Shown piece after piece: positions 1 through 12,619 of a DNA stretch of 64,000 nucleotides. Source of the DNA: Cornus controversa. Lineage: Eukaryota; Streptophyta; Magnoliopsida; Cornales; Cornaceae. The stretch lies in assembly GCA_026545225.1 (NCBI GenBank), contig CM048851.1, forward strand, positions 33,107,956 through 33,171,955. Direction: 5' to 3'. Every line of letters starts with the position of its first letter. Position 1 is the stretch's first letter. The translations under genes were made by a program, and so were the position numbers. The notes beneath the pieces were generated by a model that saw only the letters and a program-made list of their open reading frames with translations, had not been told where the DNA came from and did no database searches.

Positions 1-2920
1 AAAGAAAAGATTAAATACTATTCAAAAGTTAAAAATTTTCATTACTATTCTTGACTCAGAGTGTGTGTGTGAATAGCCACCAATAATATACTTCTCAATT
101 TTAAAGCAAATGCATTTTAGATTTTCTTAGAAAATTAGCTTTGATTTCAAATCTTACTTATGATATTTCACTCAAAATTGAACACTAAGAGATTGGCTAA
201 TTTTGCACTCAAGTATATGTGAGTAGAATAATGTAGAACAAATGCAAATTACCTCACATATTTTCAACAAAGAACGAATTTTTCAAGAAAATACATTGGT
301 CTCATGAAAGGAATATCAAATATTAAGAATTTATACCACACAACAATATACTCAGTCATGTCCATATCCGAACTATACTATCCTTAAGATCAAAAAGGAC
401 TTTTATTAGGATGTAACTTTAGGTAAAAGGAAGATAAAAAAAAGTGATAATGATAATGGTAAGGTGTATTCGAGAATGTTTGGGAAGAACTAACTCACTT
501 AGAGCATATTACTTTCAACTTTTTCTTCCAAAATTTTGTCAATTGAATACTTTCTATTTCACTTCTTTTTATATACACTTCTCAAAATTTCATCAACAAT
601 TATACTCCCTTCTTTTTTTTCTTTTTTTCTTTTCCTTCTTTTTTTTTTTCACCCTCTTGTACATTGATCACATCCATTCTCGGAAACCTAAAAATGGTTA
701 TAAAAGAAAGGCTAGACCAAAAAGTTTCATTGATTATCACATTCATTCTCGAAAAACCGTAACAAAAAATATGGTTATAAAAGAAAGAATAGGCAAAAAG
801 TTCAACTGGTTAACAAGTGGTAATTCATAACTAAGAAAAAAAAATTGAAAGGCTCAAATAATGAAAGATGGCCAAAAATCATTTCTGAAGGATAGGTATA
901 GTTCTTCAACATACATGAGCTTAAAAAATAAATTATGTGGCATAATATGGTGAATTCTTAATATTTGACCAAAAGAATGAAATAATGAGACTAATCAACA
1001 AAATTATGTGGATTTCAAGAAAAAATAGAGTAATTAACATATAACCCTCAAAATAAAAAGAATGGTACAATACCTCACTGGGTTAAATCTCCACTTTTAT
1101 TCGTCAAATCTTTAACATGCAATCACTTATCAATTTCGAATCGTATTACGGGGCTTTAGTGAATTTTTTTTTCTTCTGAGTTTTAGAAATTCATGAAATT
1201 GTTCTAACTGAAAGATAGGATAAAATCTTAACTTTTATGAACTTATTAATGCACTAATCCAATTAGAACTTAGAAAGATGAAGGAAAATATGGAATAAAA
1301 AAGAATGACTTGATTATATATAAGAGAGACATTTCTTTACTTAATCTGATGCACATTGGTTAGGTAAACAGAGGCAGGCATTCTTCGAATTACCATTATT
1401 TAGCAAACACGAAAAATCCTTCCTCTAATTTTAGAAAATAAAATCCAGAATAGAAGAGTAGAAGAATGCTCTTGGGAGGAAAAAGTAGACAAGAAAATAA
1501 AACAACTTACCTATACTTCAGCCATGGTGGCTTCATCACTCCCTTGAGAATTGTGTTTATAAGAAAAAGAAAATAAATACAAAAAAAAATATATATTTAC
1601 AACTACACTTTATTTTTTTCTACAATTTCTAACTCCCTTCACCATCCCCTAAGACCCCCTATTTATAGAGTTAGAGGGGAATGGTTTAGGTGGGAAAAAT
1701 TTAAAATACAAAATTCAAAATACAAATTTGAAATACAAAATTCAAAATTCAAAAACAAAAATTCAAAATACAAAATTTTGAATTTAAATATCTAATATTT
1801 GATCTCCATATCTTTAATTTGAATTCTGGACTGCAGACGTAAAAAGTATTTTGCAAAGTTTTGAACTTGAGACCTCTTGTGAAGTAGATTGCATAGAATA
1901 CCATCTCTTCTACAATTCTTCTGATGTTTATCTTTGGCTATATATATCCTTTTTAGGCCTTTTCTGCTGCTTTTCTTCTTATTTGGAAATCAACCCCTAT
2001 AAAACACAAAATGCAAAGATAAGAATATTTAAATAAAGTAAAAGAGTAATTAAAGACTTATTTTGAGATATAAAATAACATGTTTTGTGCACTTATCACT
2101 AGCCTCATAGTATGTCAGACTTCTAATAAATTGGGTGAATTCATACAAATGTATAATAAATGACGTGTTGACAAGTCTCACATACAACGACGTCGCCAAG
2201 AGAAAACACACACCTTAATATACTATAATCCATCTTCAAAAAGTATGATTTCTCTACCTACCTACTTACCTAATTATCTAGTTACCTAAATATAGCGAAA
2301 TCACCATCTCTAAGCATGGACTATGCAAATCTAGCTATGCATGTTATAGTGAAAACTAGTCTCAAGCCATCACTTGTAGTCTTTGTGAAACTTACAAGTG
2401 TTTGAAGATCATGTGAGGAATTTAAGCATTTCTAAGAAAAGAAGATAAATTACAACACATGAACATGAAGAATTTGTAAACTTATATTAATCCAAGGCTC
2501 AAGGCAAGAGACATATACACAGAATACATAAAAATACCCAATTCATTGAAGTTAGAAAATATTTACAAGATTAGGGTTTGTCAAAATCCTAGAGAAGGAT
2601 TAGTTTATCATGGTGGGTTGGAAGCACTCCATAAACAGAGATGGTCCCATGCTCAAAATGCTCTTCAAGGCCTTACAAAGCCCTCTTTGAAACTTTCCCT
2701 CTCTAGAACTTCACTTTCTCTCTCTAGAATTCTAAAATATGATCTCTATTATAAGAATTGTGATGATGATATATTATTACATATTTCCTAGCTATATAAC
2801 AGATCTGAGACTCAAAATATCATAAAAATTCCGTTCAAGGCTTTATCCAAGCAAAATTGGACAAGTGGTAAGTGAAGAAAATATCTACAGAAAAATATCT
2901 TCTGTAAGTTTAGGCGATGC
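1..2920. other. AT-rich noncoding stretch, no gene recognised
   Basis: No coding region with a recognisable family was found. Open frames here are short, and one at 444-830 runs through a poly-T tract. The stretch holds a two-copy tandem duplication (664-800, separate entry), a poly-pyrimidine block around 607-650 and an A-rich block of short degenerate words (about 1700-1780). A possible retroelement-derived leader around 2546-2790 could not be assigned. Confidence 0.6.
664..800. repeat. Two-copy tandem duplication, about 65 bp unit
   Basis: Two consecutive diverged copies are visible. Each has a 'cacatccattctcg' / 'cacattcattctcg' block followed by a 'atggttataaaagaaag' block. The copies start near 668 and 737. 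No function is apparent. Confidence 0.7.
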
Positions 2921-2985
2921 ATCAAAGTAGGGACGTTGATGCATCGAAGTAGGGACGATGCATCGAAGTAGGCACTTCGATCCAT
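2915..2985. repeat. Short minisatellite built on 'gatgcatcgaagtaggga'
   Basis: About three imperfect copies of an 18-25 bp unit (gatgcatcaaagtaggga, gatgcatcgaagtaggga, gatgcatcgaagtaggca) follow one another. No gene lies nearby. Confidence 0.7.
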
Positions 2986-3271
2986 TGATCTTCCTTCTTT
3001 TGCAAATCTTCAACTCTTTAACTTTCTGACTCCGGTTTTGATACGCCATTTACTATTCCTTAATATGAATTTTCCATGAAGCACGGCAGGACATAGAAAT
3101 GCATTGTTGAACTGATAAAGGAGTCAAACTTCGCCACATTCTGAGTTTAAACCTGAAATCATCAAAAACATAAAAACACGTAAAAACTCTACAATATGTG
3201 CAGCTATGGGATCAAAATACATAAGTAAATGCGCGAGAATGTATAACATTCAATGCTTATCAACTCTCTAC

Positions 3272-3612
3272 AAATTTCACGCATGAGGTGGCCAGTCTCA
3301 CACATTAAACGTAAGTTATATCTACAATTGATAACAAACAAGTATAGAATACAAGGACAAAAAGAAGAGATTTATAAATGCTGAAAGGAAAGTCTAACTG
3401 AAATAATAAATACATTAAATAAACATAATACTAGTCTGAATAATACAACTTGGAAGTCCCGTAACTCAAGTACCCCTTTAACCAAAAATCATAAAAGTAA
3501 AATACTTTATAAAAAGATCTAAGTCCCTACACTAAAGTCTGGTATGGAATAGATGACCGCCACGCTTTACAAACTCCACGCTCTAACCTCGAAGTGGAAA
3601 CTGCTTGGAGTT
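3272..3612 (+). repeat. Retroelement-associated unit, copy A
   Basis: The unit begins around 'ctacaaatttcacgcatgag' and ends around 'cctcgaagtggaaac'. The same unit recurs in the same orientation at about 4258-4580 and inverted at about 4581-4926. It flanks a Ty3/gypsy protease remnant and is probably untranslated or LTR-derived sequence of the same element. That origin is an inference, because no clean TG...CA ends or target duplication were found. Confidence 0.6.
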
Positions 3613-3699
3613 AAATCAATCATAAAGTCTATCTTACGACTCGGTGATAGCCCTGGAATTTCTGAAACACATCCATTGAAACTATAATTTCCTCCAAAG

Positions 3700-4090
3700 A
3701 CTCCTCACTAATAAAAAAAAATGGGTAAGCACTAGACCCTTCATTTGATTACGGCATAGCAACCAAATACATCTCTTGACCCGGTATAGCAAAAAGAATT
3801 ATCTTATCATGGCAATTGACCTGGGCATAATAATGCGATAACCAATCCATCCCGAGTATGACATCATATGATTTCATATCCAAGACCAATAGGCCTGCCA
3901 AGAATCTGAGTCTGCCAATGTCTATAGCGACCTAACTACAATGTTCCCATAAAATCGTACTAATCCTCAATGGTATAGCAATACTAAATGGAGAACTACA
4001 CGACTATTATACATACCAGATAGTCTAACTAATGACCGAGTTTACTCATTTATCAGAACTGACGCTAGTTTTGATTCACATTACTCCTCC
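3700..4090 (-). pseudogene. Ty3/gypsy polyprotein remnant (protease / linker region)
   Basis: On the minus strand, roughly 3890 down to 3750, the translation reads DVILGMDWLSHYYAQVNC and then continues with IILFAIPGQEMYLVAMP. This is the highly conserved segment after the retropepsin-like active site in plant Ty3/gypsy Pol proteins (usual form DVILGMDWLS, H, I/V-x-C, K, V-x-F). Upstream on the same strand (about 4090-3900) the frame shifts and contains stops, although a block reading LRFLAGLLVLDM is still gypsy-like. The reverse transcriptase and integrase are absent. This is a dead fragment and gives no evidence of activity. Confidence 0.75.
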
Positions 4091-4257
4091 TACAGGGTGG
4101 CATCTGAATAATACCCCAGTAATAGACTAAAACGTATGGAGTACTATGAGTCCTATACTTAGATTTTATTTATCAGAATATGCAATGCGGAAGATACCAT
4201 ACGACGAACCCTACAGACCCGAGAATACTTAAATTTGGAATACTCTAATACCAACTG

Positions 4258-4580
4258 AAATACCCCATACAAATTTTACGCATGAGGTGGCCAGTCTCAC
4301 ACATAAAATGTAAGGGATATCTACAACTGATAGCAAACAAGCATAGAATACAAGGACAAAAAGAAAAGACTTATAAATGCTGAAAGAAAGTCTGACTGAA
4401 ATAATAAATAACATTAAATAAATATAATACTAGTATGAACAATACAACTTGGAAGTCCCGTAACTCAATGACCCCTTTAACCAAAAATCATAACAGTAAA
4501 ATACTTTATGAAAAGATCTAAGTCCCGAATCTAAAGTCTGGTAAGGAATAGATGTCTGCCACGCTCCACAAACTCCAAGT
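4258..4580 (+). repeat. Retroelement-associated unit, copy B (left arm of inverted repeat)
   Basis: This is a direct copy of the unit at 3272-3612, with a short internal deletion near its end. It lies head-to-head with copy C, so the transcript of 4258-4926 could fold into a hairpin with arms of about 320 bp. Confidence 0.75.
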
Positions 4581-4926
4581 TGTTTCCACCTCGAGGTTAG
4601 AGCATAAAGTTCGTAGGCATGGCGGTCATCTATTCCTTACCAGACTTAAGTGTAGGGACTTAGATCTTTTCATAAAAAATTTTACTTTTATGATTTTTGG
4701 TTAAAGAGCTCCTTGAGTTACAGAACTTTCAAGTTGTATTGTTCAGACTAGTATTATGTTTATTTAGTATTATTTATTATTTCAGTTAGACTTTCCTTTC
4801 AGCATTTATAAATATTTTCTTTTTGTCTTTGTATTCTATACTTGTTTGCTATCAGTTGTAAGTATCCCTTACGTTTTATGTGTGAGCCTAGCTACCTCAT
4901 GCGTGAAATTTGTAGGGGGTATTTCA
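4581..4926 (-). repeat. Retroelement-associated unit, copy C (right arm of inverted repeat)
   Basis: Reading the complement gives the same word order as copies A and B: the tail block around 'tggaaacaac', 'ctaacctcgagg', the 'aatagatgaccgcca' block, and finally 'aaatttcacgcatgag'. It abuts copy B with almost no spacer. Confidence 0.75.
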
Positions 4927-4973
4927 ATGTTGCAGTCACTTCATGTGTTTGTCAAGCAATTTAGTTAAGGAAT

Positions 4974-5285
4974 TTGTTGAAAAAATTACATATTTCACAA
5001 GAAGAGTCAACGGAGATCTTTGTGGACAACAAATCGGCAATTGTATTGGCTAAGAATCCGGTATTTCATAATCGAAGCAAACATATTGACATAATATTTC
5101 ATTTCATTAGAGAATGCATAATCAAGAAGGAAGTGGAGCTCAAGTTTATGAAGTCACAAGACCAAGTTGTGGATATTTTCACCAAACCCCTCAAGTTTGG
5201 ATATTTTCACAAGTTAAGAAGTTTGCTTGGAATGGTGAAATCAAGTTTAAGGAAGGGACCGGAGTTGGAAATTAAACTTGAATAA
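4974..5285 (+). pseudogene. Ty1/copia polyprotein C-terminus (RNase H end)
   Basis: The 103-residue reading frame carries hallmarks of the last part of plant copia Pol. These are FVDNKSAIVLAKNPVFHNRS (usual form DNKSAI-LAKNPV-H-RSKHI), the HIDI-FHFIRECI block, the DQVVDIFTKPLK block (usual D-FTKPL) and the terminal LGMVKSSLR. Everything upstream of the RNase H (protease, integrase, reverse transcriptase) is missing. The abrupt left border follows the gypsy-derived inverted repeat. A putative 3' LTR follows at 5300. The frame is open, but it is a fragment of a retroelement and not a host gene. Confidence 0.9.
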
Positions 5286-5299
5286 ATTAATTACTATTA

Positions 5300-5679
5300 T
5301 GTTAGTAATTGTAATTGTGTTAGTGAAGCTATTATTGTGCTAGTGGAAGACATGGAAAAGTTGTGTTAGTGGGGCTATTATTGTGCTAGTGGAAGACATG
5401 GGAAAAATTGTGTTAGTGGAGCTATTATTATTGTGTTAGTGGAAGTCATAGGTAAGTTGTTTTAGTGAAGTGAAAGACATGAGAGTTAATGTTATGTTAG
5501 TGGGTGTAATGGCATATACATATAGATCTTACATATTTGTTTTGAAGCCTATATAATGCTATGTTTTCTACCAAAAAATGTCAGAAATAAAGTATCTTCC
5601 AAGAGTTCCTCCCTTCATTTTCTCTTCCATTTTTATTATTATATATGTGTACGTGTGAATTAGCCACTATTTTCCAACA
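5300..5679 (+). mobile_element. Putative Ty1/copia 3' LTR
   Basis: The block starts TGTTAG and ends CCAACA, an inverted TG/CA pair as in LTRs. It begins 15 bp after the copia RNase H stop. It contains an internal minisatellite (about 5310-5510) of three to four copies of a 'gtgttagtggagctattatt' / 'gtgctagtggaagacatggg' unit. No matching 5' LTR lies in the window, so the target duplication cannot be checked. Confidence 0.6.
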
Positions 5680-5939
5680 GCCAAGCCATTCATTAAACAC
5701 CTGCACAGAGAAGCATCACAAAATACAATATTAAGAGTAGAGGTATAAAGGAAGACACAATGCAGTTTGACTTATAATGACATTAGAGTACAAATAACAT
5801 AATAAAAAAACTATGATACAGTTATTCATCATCAGGCTGAGAGGGATCAAGTCGATACTAGAAAGATAATAAATAATGTGAAGTATAAAATAATATTAGT
5901 CATTGGTTTGTAGAATTTTTATTATTGTCTAAGCTTTGG

Positions 5940-6723
5940 TAGGGCTAGTTTGGTACGCAGGAATGAAATGGAATGAGAATGGAATGAAGCTGTGAATGGA
6001 ATGAGAACAATAATAAAATGGAATGACCATTCTCATTCCAATGTTTGGCTGCGGATAGAGAATGATGTAAGAATGAAATGGTAATACCTTCCAACATGTT
6101 ATACTTTTCCATAAAACATAATCAATTTTTAAAATGGGACATTTGGCCAACTTTAATTTAATTATCATGTAAAAAAAAATTTATTACTCATTCAATTAAA
6201 ACTTTCTAAATCAAGATATAATCCGTCTTTTTATTCTAGTCAAGAGATTAATATAATCTTTTATACAAAAAAAAATTAATACTTTATTAAAAACTGAAAG
6301 TGATAAAACAAGAACCTTCCTTTTATTTCACAACTTAAAATATAGCAAGTTATATATATGGGCATGTGACATGTATATATATATAGGCATGTGGCAAGTA
6401 TATAACGTACATATTATATATAGAGAGAAGGAGAAATTAACGCTAATTACCTAATATATATATATATATATATATTCTGGAGTGAGTTGTAAAAGAGGGT
6501 GAGAAATTAATGAAGAGAGAGAGGGTGATTTTAATAAGAAGTGAAAATGGAATGGCCATTCCATAGCTCAATAAAAAGAATGGTTGTTGGAATAAACATT
6601 CTAAGGGAATGACTAGGAATAGTCATTCCATTTCTATTGTAGCACAACAAACAAGAGAAAGAGAATCAGAGGTGGAATGACCATTCCATTTCACCTACAT
6701 TCATGCGTACCAAACTAGCCCTA
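5940..6723. mobile_element. Non-autonomous inverted-repeat transposon (MITE), 784 bp
   Basis: The left end TAGGGCTAGTTTGGTACGCA is matched by its exact complement at the right end (6704-6723). Inside both ends are clustered 'ggaatga', 'ccattcc' and 'attccatt' motifs, typical of subterminal repeats. There is no transposase. The 'GGGCTAGTTTGG' ends resemble plant Harbinger/Tourist and hAT-type ends. The target duplication is unclear (at most TA), so the superfamily is left open. Confidence 0.8.
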
Positions 6724-6916
6724 AATAGTTTACAACTCCACAATAAAGATAATTTCTCCAAAGAAAATATCAATGCATTAGCATAAAGTAAATAATTATA
6801 TAAAGTAGCAAATTTAGTTGTCCCCTTGAATTTGAATGGCCCCTTTCATTTAATATAAACATTTAAATGACGAAAGAAAGCACAACCAAAACATGAATTA
6901 AAACAACCTTTATACC

Positions 6917-8010
6917 TCAATCCATATCACTTTCATTATCAGTGAATAACAATTCTTCATCTTCCTCATCATTTTCAAATGATAGCAATTCTACATCTTC
7001 GTCATCACAATAATCAAGACGAACATTTCGAGGATCCTTGGAAAACCAATCGTGTTGCTTGTCAAAATCCTTCCAAGCTTCAAAATCTGTCGGATGCCTC
7101 AGTATACCGTCATCAACATGCTTCGCTTTGTGCCACACCATATCGGTAGCCATTTTTCTACACATAAACAATCTTTACAGTCTCGGTGTGAGTGGAAAGT
7201 ACCTCAAGACCTTTTGAGGAATCTTTTTCTTCTTTCCCTAATCTTCCTCAAACTTATATCTGGTTTCCCCACAAACCGAACAATGTTTATCTTCTTTGTG
7301 ATCCTTCCGTAATAAGATACAATCATTTTTACATGCATGTATTGACTTGTATCCAAGGCCTAACTCCTACATTATTTTTCTAGCCCCATAGTGAGACTTT
7401 GGCAATGTCTCATCATCTAGAAATGCATCCTTGAACCCCTGAAGCACCATATCAAAAGATTTAATTGTCTAACCATTCAGCACCTTCATATGAAGTAATT
7501 TAATCAAGAAAGACAACTTTGAAATATTCTTACATCCCAAATAAAGTTCACATTGCATCTCTCTTAATAATCTTGCAAATTTATTTGAATCAGGACTACT
7601 TAGATTTTTGACCTTCTGGAACGTATGAACTATTGTTGTCAGATGCTTTCCCCCAATAATCACGCATATATGTTCCTACGTGTACATCTTCCAATATATG
7701 CTGCATAAAATAGGTTCCTCCGCTTCATTATATGTTGTATAATCATCATTGTCATACAAGTCTACCTCATCATGCAACATATTCTCGCAATGATGTACCG
7801 ATTTTGTGTAGGTTCTGTGAAAGCCATAAACAAATAGATGCTCTTCCACATCATCTAAAAGCTAAAACAAGACATTAGAACAATTACGACATAGACAACA
7901 AGTTTTCCCCAGTGAATCCATATGATTTTGTGCCAAGTTCATAAATCTTTTCACCCCTTGTATGTACTCAACGTAGCACTTATTTCTATTTTGAATCCAA
8001 TTTCGATCCA
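6917..8010 (-). pseudogene. CACTA (En/Spm) transposase, TNPD/TNP2-type, decayed N-terminal part
   Basis: The minus-strand translation begins at about 8010 with MDRNWIQNRNKCYVEYIQGV and then KRFMNLAQNHMDSLGKTCCL. This is the transposase-associated domain found at the start of plant CACTA transposases. Further down come FARLLREMQCELYLGCKNIS / KLSFLIKLLHMKVLNG, a DDETLPKSHYGARKIM block, ELGLGYKSIHACKNDC, HCSVCG, and then KVLRYFPLTPRLKRLFM with a WH-x-DDGILRHPTDFEAWK block and DPRNVRL. Several in-frame stops and frame changes separate these pieces. The conserved sequence ends at DPRNVRL and is replaced by an acidic tail, so the catalytic core is missing. It is non-functional. Confidence 0.9.
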
Positions 8011-10981
8011 TTGATTTTTTCCTATCACAGGTTGAAGAAGTACTCTTAAATTAATCACTACCAAAAAAAGAAAAATCATTACTTAACTTACAGCTAAAAA
8101 CTCCATTTAAAATTATTAAATAATAGTATTCCAGTATTGAAACAATTTAGCATTAATATGAAGAGAAATGTTGAGAACAATTTAGAAGCATTTGTATAAC
8201 CCTTAAATAACACCTTTCCACCCATATACATGACACAAACCTGACAAGTGTAATGATGCAAATTTGAGTATTAGAGCAGGTACTTTATTCAAAATAAAAG
8301 GGGTAGGTGTGTTTCTACTCTTTCCCTCAAAGCACCCCATATAAGTTGGGACATACACTGGGTAGTTCACATTTTCTTAAGCATACCATCAAGACAAAAT
8401 TATAGGGGGAAAGATACATTACCTTTGACAATCAGTTAATGTAGCTAAAAAAACATAATTTTTTTTATTAAAAAAAAGAAGAAAGAAAATAGAAGCAAAG
8501 GTCCATGATCCATGCTATACTGTCAATGCAGCAGTTTTGTAACACAATATATATATATATGAACCATGCTCTAGCCACAAACTTCCCCCATTTAGGCTGT
8601 GACCAAAGTTTAGTATGTAGTAGTTTTTAAATGAAAACAACATAACAAGTGTTTTGGGGTCTTGAATCTGAAGATTCAGAAAGTATGAACAATTAACAGC
8701 ACCATCAAGGACATCAAAGTGTTGAGTCAAAGTCCGATAATACAATCAACTCTTAAGTTAAAACCTACTTTACCTATTAACAATATCGAGACATAATGTC
8801 GTTACGCAACCAAAAAGTAACAAGTGCATGTCCTTAATGATTAATGCATGTGTAGTTTATTTGTAAAAAAATATAGTTAAAGTCTCTTATGGAACAATAA
8901 ATCGTGGACTCAACACAAACTATAAACTCTTAATCATAATAGGTCATACCAACAACAAGGTCCGAGTCATTAGTATATGTATATGTTCCCCATAGCTAGC
9001 CACCTCTAACCTGCAAAGAATGCAATTAATGAACTCAATAAGTGGGTATAACATGGGTACAAGAAATAAGCAGAGAATGGAACTTTTTTCTTTTTTTATT
9101 TCTTCATTTTTAAAATGAACAGTAGTTATTCAAGGCATATTTTTTCTGATGCAATAGCAGTGCTAATGGAAGTGTAAAACTATTACTAGACAATTTGAAT
9201 AGAGACACAGAAAAATAATCACTACAATGCATCACCAATTACAAAAAAAAATTATTTTTTGCCTGCTGATTTTCTTAGTCTTCCTCGATTAAACTTCAAC
9301 ATAAATTGGCACATTTGAGGAAATTTAGAAGAAGTTCCATTTCAACTTAAATTGAGAATGTAATCAAATTGATAATAATATACTACTACAAAAGGAGGGT
9401 TCTCTTCCTTACAAGAAAGCCCTACCTTCCAAAACCAAAAATTCTCAATTTTTTTAAAATTACAAATATATACATATAACATAAGGTTTTGGCATTACAA
9501 AATCTACACACATATGGAGATACGAGAGAGAGAGAAATATGTAAGCTATGATGAGTTGGGTCTGGGGGACATGTAGATAGACGCTTTGTTATGATGAATG
9601 AGAAGTTCCCTAAAAACATGTGATTCAAACATAAAACCTTAAAGAAACAAAACATACTAATTTTCTTACTTACAAAATTGAAACCTAGCAGTAACTTCGA
9701 TGGTCTATGGTGATGAAAACTTAGCTGATCACAGTTGTGAGCTCAAACAATTTCGGTCGTCGAAGTAGCTGAATCGTCTTGTCATTAGTCGAAGGTTTTA
9801 CAGATTGAAACGTAGGGATACGAGAGATATTGAGAAGTGTCGATTCTATAGTGGAAACCAGGGTTTGAGTTCTGTCAAGATCAAAAGACAGAGAGAGCAA
9901 AAGGTTGGGTTTGGCAATTGAGATAGAGAGAAGGGGAGAAATACAAAAAGGAAATGAGCTATCTAGCTTGCAACAAGAAAACAACAATGTTTGATGTCCT
10001 TTTCCCAATAAATTCAGCGTGTGCAAGAGGGCTTAAGGGGCACGAATGTAAATTTTTTAGGTTTTTGGGACAAAATATGAAGTTATTGCAAATTTAATAA
10101 AAAAAAATTCATCTATTTATATACTAACAAATTGTTATTTTTATATTTACCATTATTATATAATTATCATCTTCTTTTTTTAAGACCTGCAATTGCTCTA
10201 TTAATAATTATTTATTAATTTTAACTCAGACAAATAAAGTTGATGAGATACCACGTGAACTTGAATTTTTTTTTTTTTTTGTTGACAATAGAGGTATCGG
10301 GTCTCTTATAATTTTATTTTTTTTAGGTCTCTTAGAACTTTTTTTTAACTAATTAATTCTTCTAAAATCATCTCCCATCAATGGAAATAGGTAATTTTAT
10401 CAAAATTTTCATATATTAAGAAATTGATGATGATGAAGGTTATGTGACCAAAACAACATAATTTTACTTACATGTAATAGTAATTATAATGTCATAAGAT
10501 TTAGAATTAATCATTGTATATATCCAACTTAATAATAAGTAATTAATTTCACTAAAAATCATCTCGATCTTGATCAATATTGATTCAAGGTGATTAATTA
10601 ATATATAATTGAACAGTTCATAGAATAATTTTATGATTTTTATATATGCATAAATATGTTGCACTATATGTGAAGACATAGAAGTCTATCTCAAAGTGAA
10701 AGACGTCTCTTTCATTGGCCTTGAGTTTCTCACTTTTGGTCATTTGAAATTCTAGAATCATAAGAGTCTTCCCAAAGTCACAAGATGTTACTCTATATAT
10801 ATATATTTCCAAACAAGGTAAAGCATAAGGCTATATGCACAATAGATGTTTGAACTAAGGCGTCTTGCTTTTCTTAAAATATATTACAGCTGCTCCAGGC
10901 CACTTGCTAGGGATAAGACTTATGTCTATAATAATAAACGTATGTCCTTATAATGTATTTGAAATTCTAAGTCCTTAGACC
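8011..10981. other. AT-rich intergenic stretch, nothing recognised
   Basis: Only short open frames of no recognisable family were found on either strand. There are small (AT)n and GA-rich tracts, including a gagagagag run near 9528. The left part may be the 5' flank of the CACTA remnant, but no terminal repeat was identified. Confidence 0.5.
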
Positions 10982-10989
10982 ATGGAGAC

Positions 10990-11449
10990 TAGGGGTGACC
11001 ACAGATCGGATCGGATTAGGCATAATCCTAATCCGATCCGCGATCTACGAATTGATAAATATGCAATCCGATCCGATCTGTGAGAAAAACTCAATCCAAT
11101 CCGTGAAATAACGGATTGGATCGAATTAGATTGACGTATTGGACTTAATCTAAATAACCCAATATAATTATTTTTTAACTAAGGCCCAATACCAATTTTT
11201 TAGCCTAAAATATATAAGATATTATAATAATATTATTAAAAGTTATAAGATATTATTATTATATATATATATATATAATTATATATGTATATAATAAATA
11301 TTATAAATTCTAACGGATTACCACGGATTGTAATCTGATCCGTGGCCTATGGATTCTTATTTTCTAAATCTACAACCGATCCATTAGTCATCTAATTCGA
11401 TCTAATCCGCATGGATCAGATCGGATTCATGGATTTTTGTGCACCCCTA
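10990..11449. mobile_element. hAT-type MITE, copy 1 (460 bp)
   Basis: The ends are TAGGGGTGACCACAG and, at the right, TTGTGCACCCCTA. Both arms are packed with 'cggatcggatt' / 'aatccgatccg' words. The flanking 8-mers ATGGAGAC (10982-10989) and GTGGAGAT (11450-11457) agree at 6 of 8 positions, consistent with an aged 8-bp target duplication. A second copy in the opposite orientation lies at 33075-33519. There is no coding capacity. Confidence 0.85.
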
Positions 11450-11457
11450 GTGGAGAT

Positions 11458-12280
11458 ATCTCCTTGATGTATTAGTCACTTAGATTATAAAAATATGAGC
11501 TTGTATAGCACATATTTACTATATTATAGTCAAAAGACTATTTTACCATTAAGAGATATCTAAGTTGAAGGGTGGTTGTCTAATTTTTAAAAGACTATTT
11601 TGCCCTTAAGAGATATTTCATTATGAGTTCAAGGGTCAAGTTATTCTAGGGTCCATGTGTGATATTTTGGCCCAAATACAATTAAAAGTGTCCTAAACAT
11701 GATCTTTCAATGTACAAGATACATTTACAACTTTACAATTCATGTCCTAGCACACGCCCACTTATACTACCCATGTGTTAAACCTTTGTGCTACATAATC
11801 ATCAACCAATGGTCTACATGAGCCTTTGAGTGCTTATGTGAATATGATATATCTGTGAATAACAACACTTAAGTAAATTGTTAATTATTTCACATTAATA
11901 GGTTGTTATTATCAAAATCATTGAATTAACCATGGATTGAAACCTTTGGGTCAACAATAGCATTTGGGGGAGAATTATTAGTTGAAAAATAACTTGGATC
12001 AAAGAATGTATAGGTACCTTAATGGAGAACCTATTATAACTATGTATGATCATTTTCTAACTTAATTTATAATGTTTTGTGATGTGAATTAACTCTATTT
12101 CAAATTGAGACTATACAAAATAGTACTTGATAAACACCTTAATCAATCTCTAAAAAATTAATTTTCATTAATATATATATACATGTATTATATTGGTCCA
12201 ACAAATCTTAATAAATTTGATATTGGTAGTAGCTTATGTCACTAAACTAAGTGAGCAAGACCTTGACGTCATTTTCATTA

Positions 12281-12314
<34 letters not shown>

Positions 12315-12619
12315 CATTGGTTGTTATAATTTATCATTTACAAATTTTTAGTTAATTGAAAAATATAATATGTGTAGAGTTTGTAAAGTTTAATTATTAC
12401 AATTACTTATAAATGTAGTTGTAAAGTTATTATTTACTTATCTATAGTTGATAGACACTTATTATGCTAAAAAAATAAGAAAAATAATTTTGAAAAAATA
12501 AATTTTTAATACTAAATTGATAAATTTTATTCAAAAAAATAAACTTTTGTTGTCTAAGGCATTAAATTATAGTAATTAGTATAAATCAACATTCGCAATC
12601 TCAAGAAACTAGACATTAG
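11458..12619. other. AT-rich intergenic stretch
   Basis: No gene was recognised. The stretch contains an (AT)n(AC)n microsatellite near 12280-12314. Confidence 0.5.

Noticed and set aside
444-830. 128-codon open frame on the + strand
   Set aside because: It runs through a poly-T/pyrimidine tract (Phe/Leu runs) and a tandem duplication. No domain or splice context.
9721-10026. 101-codon minus-strand frame
   Set aside because: Ser/Leu-rich with no recognised family. Composition matches nearby noncoding sequence.
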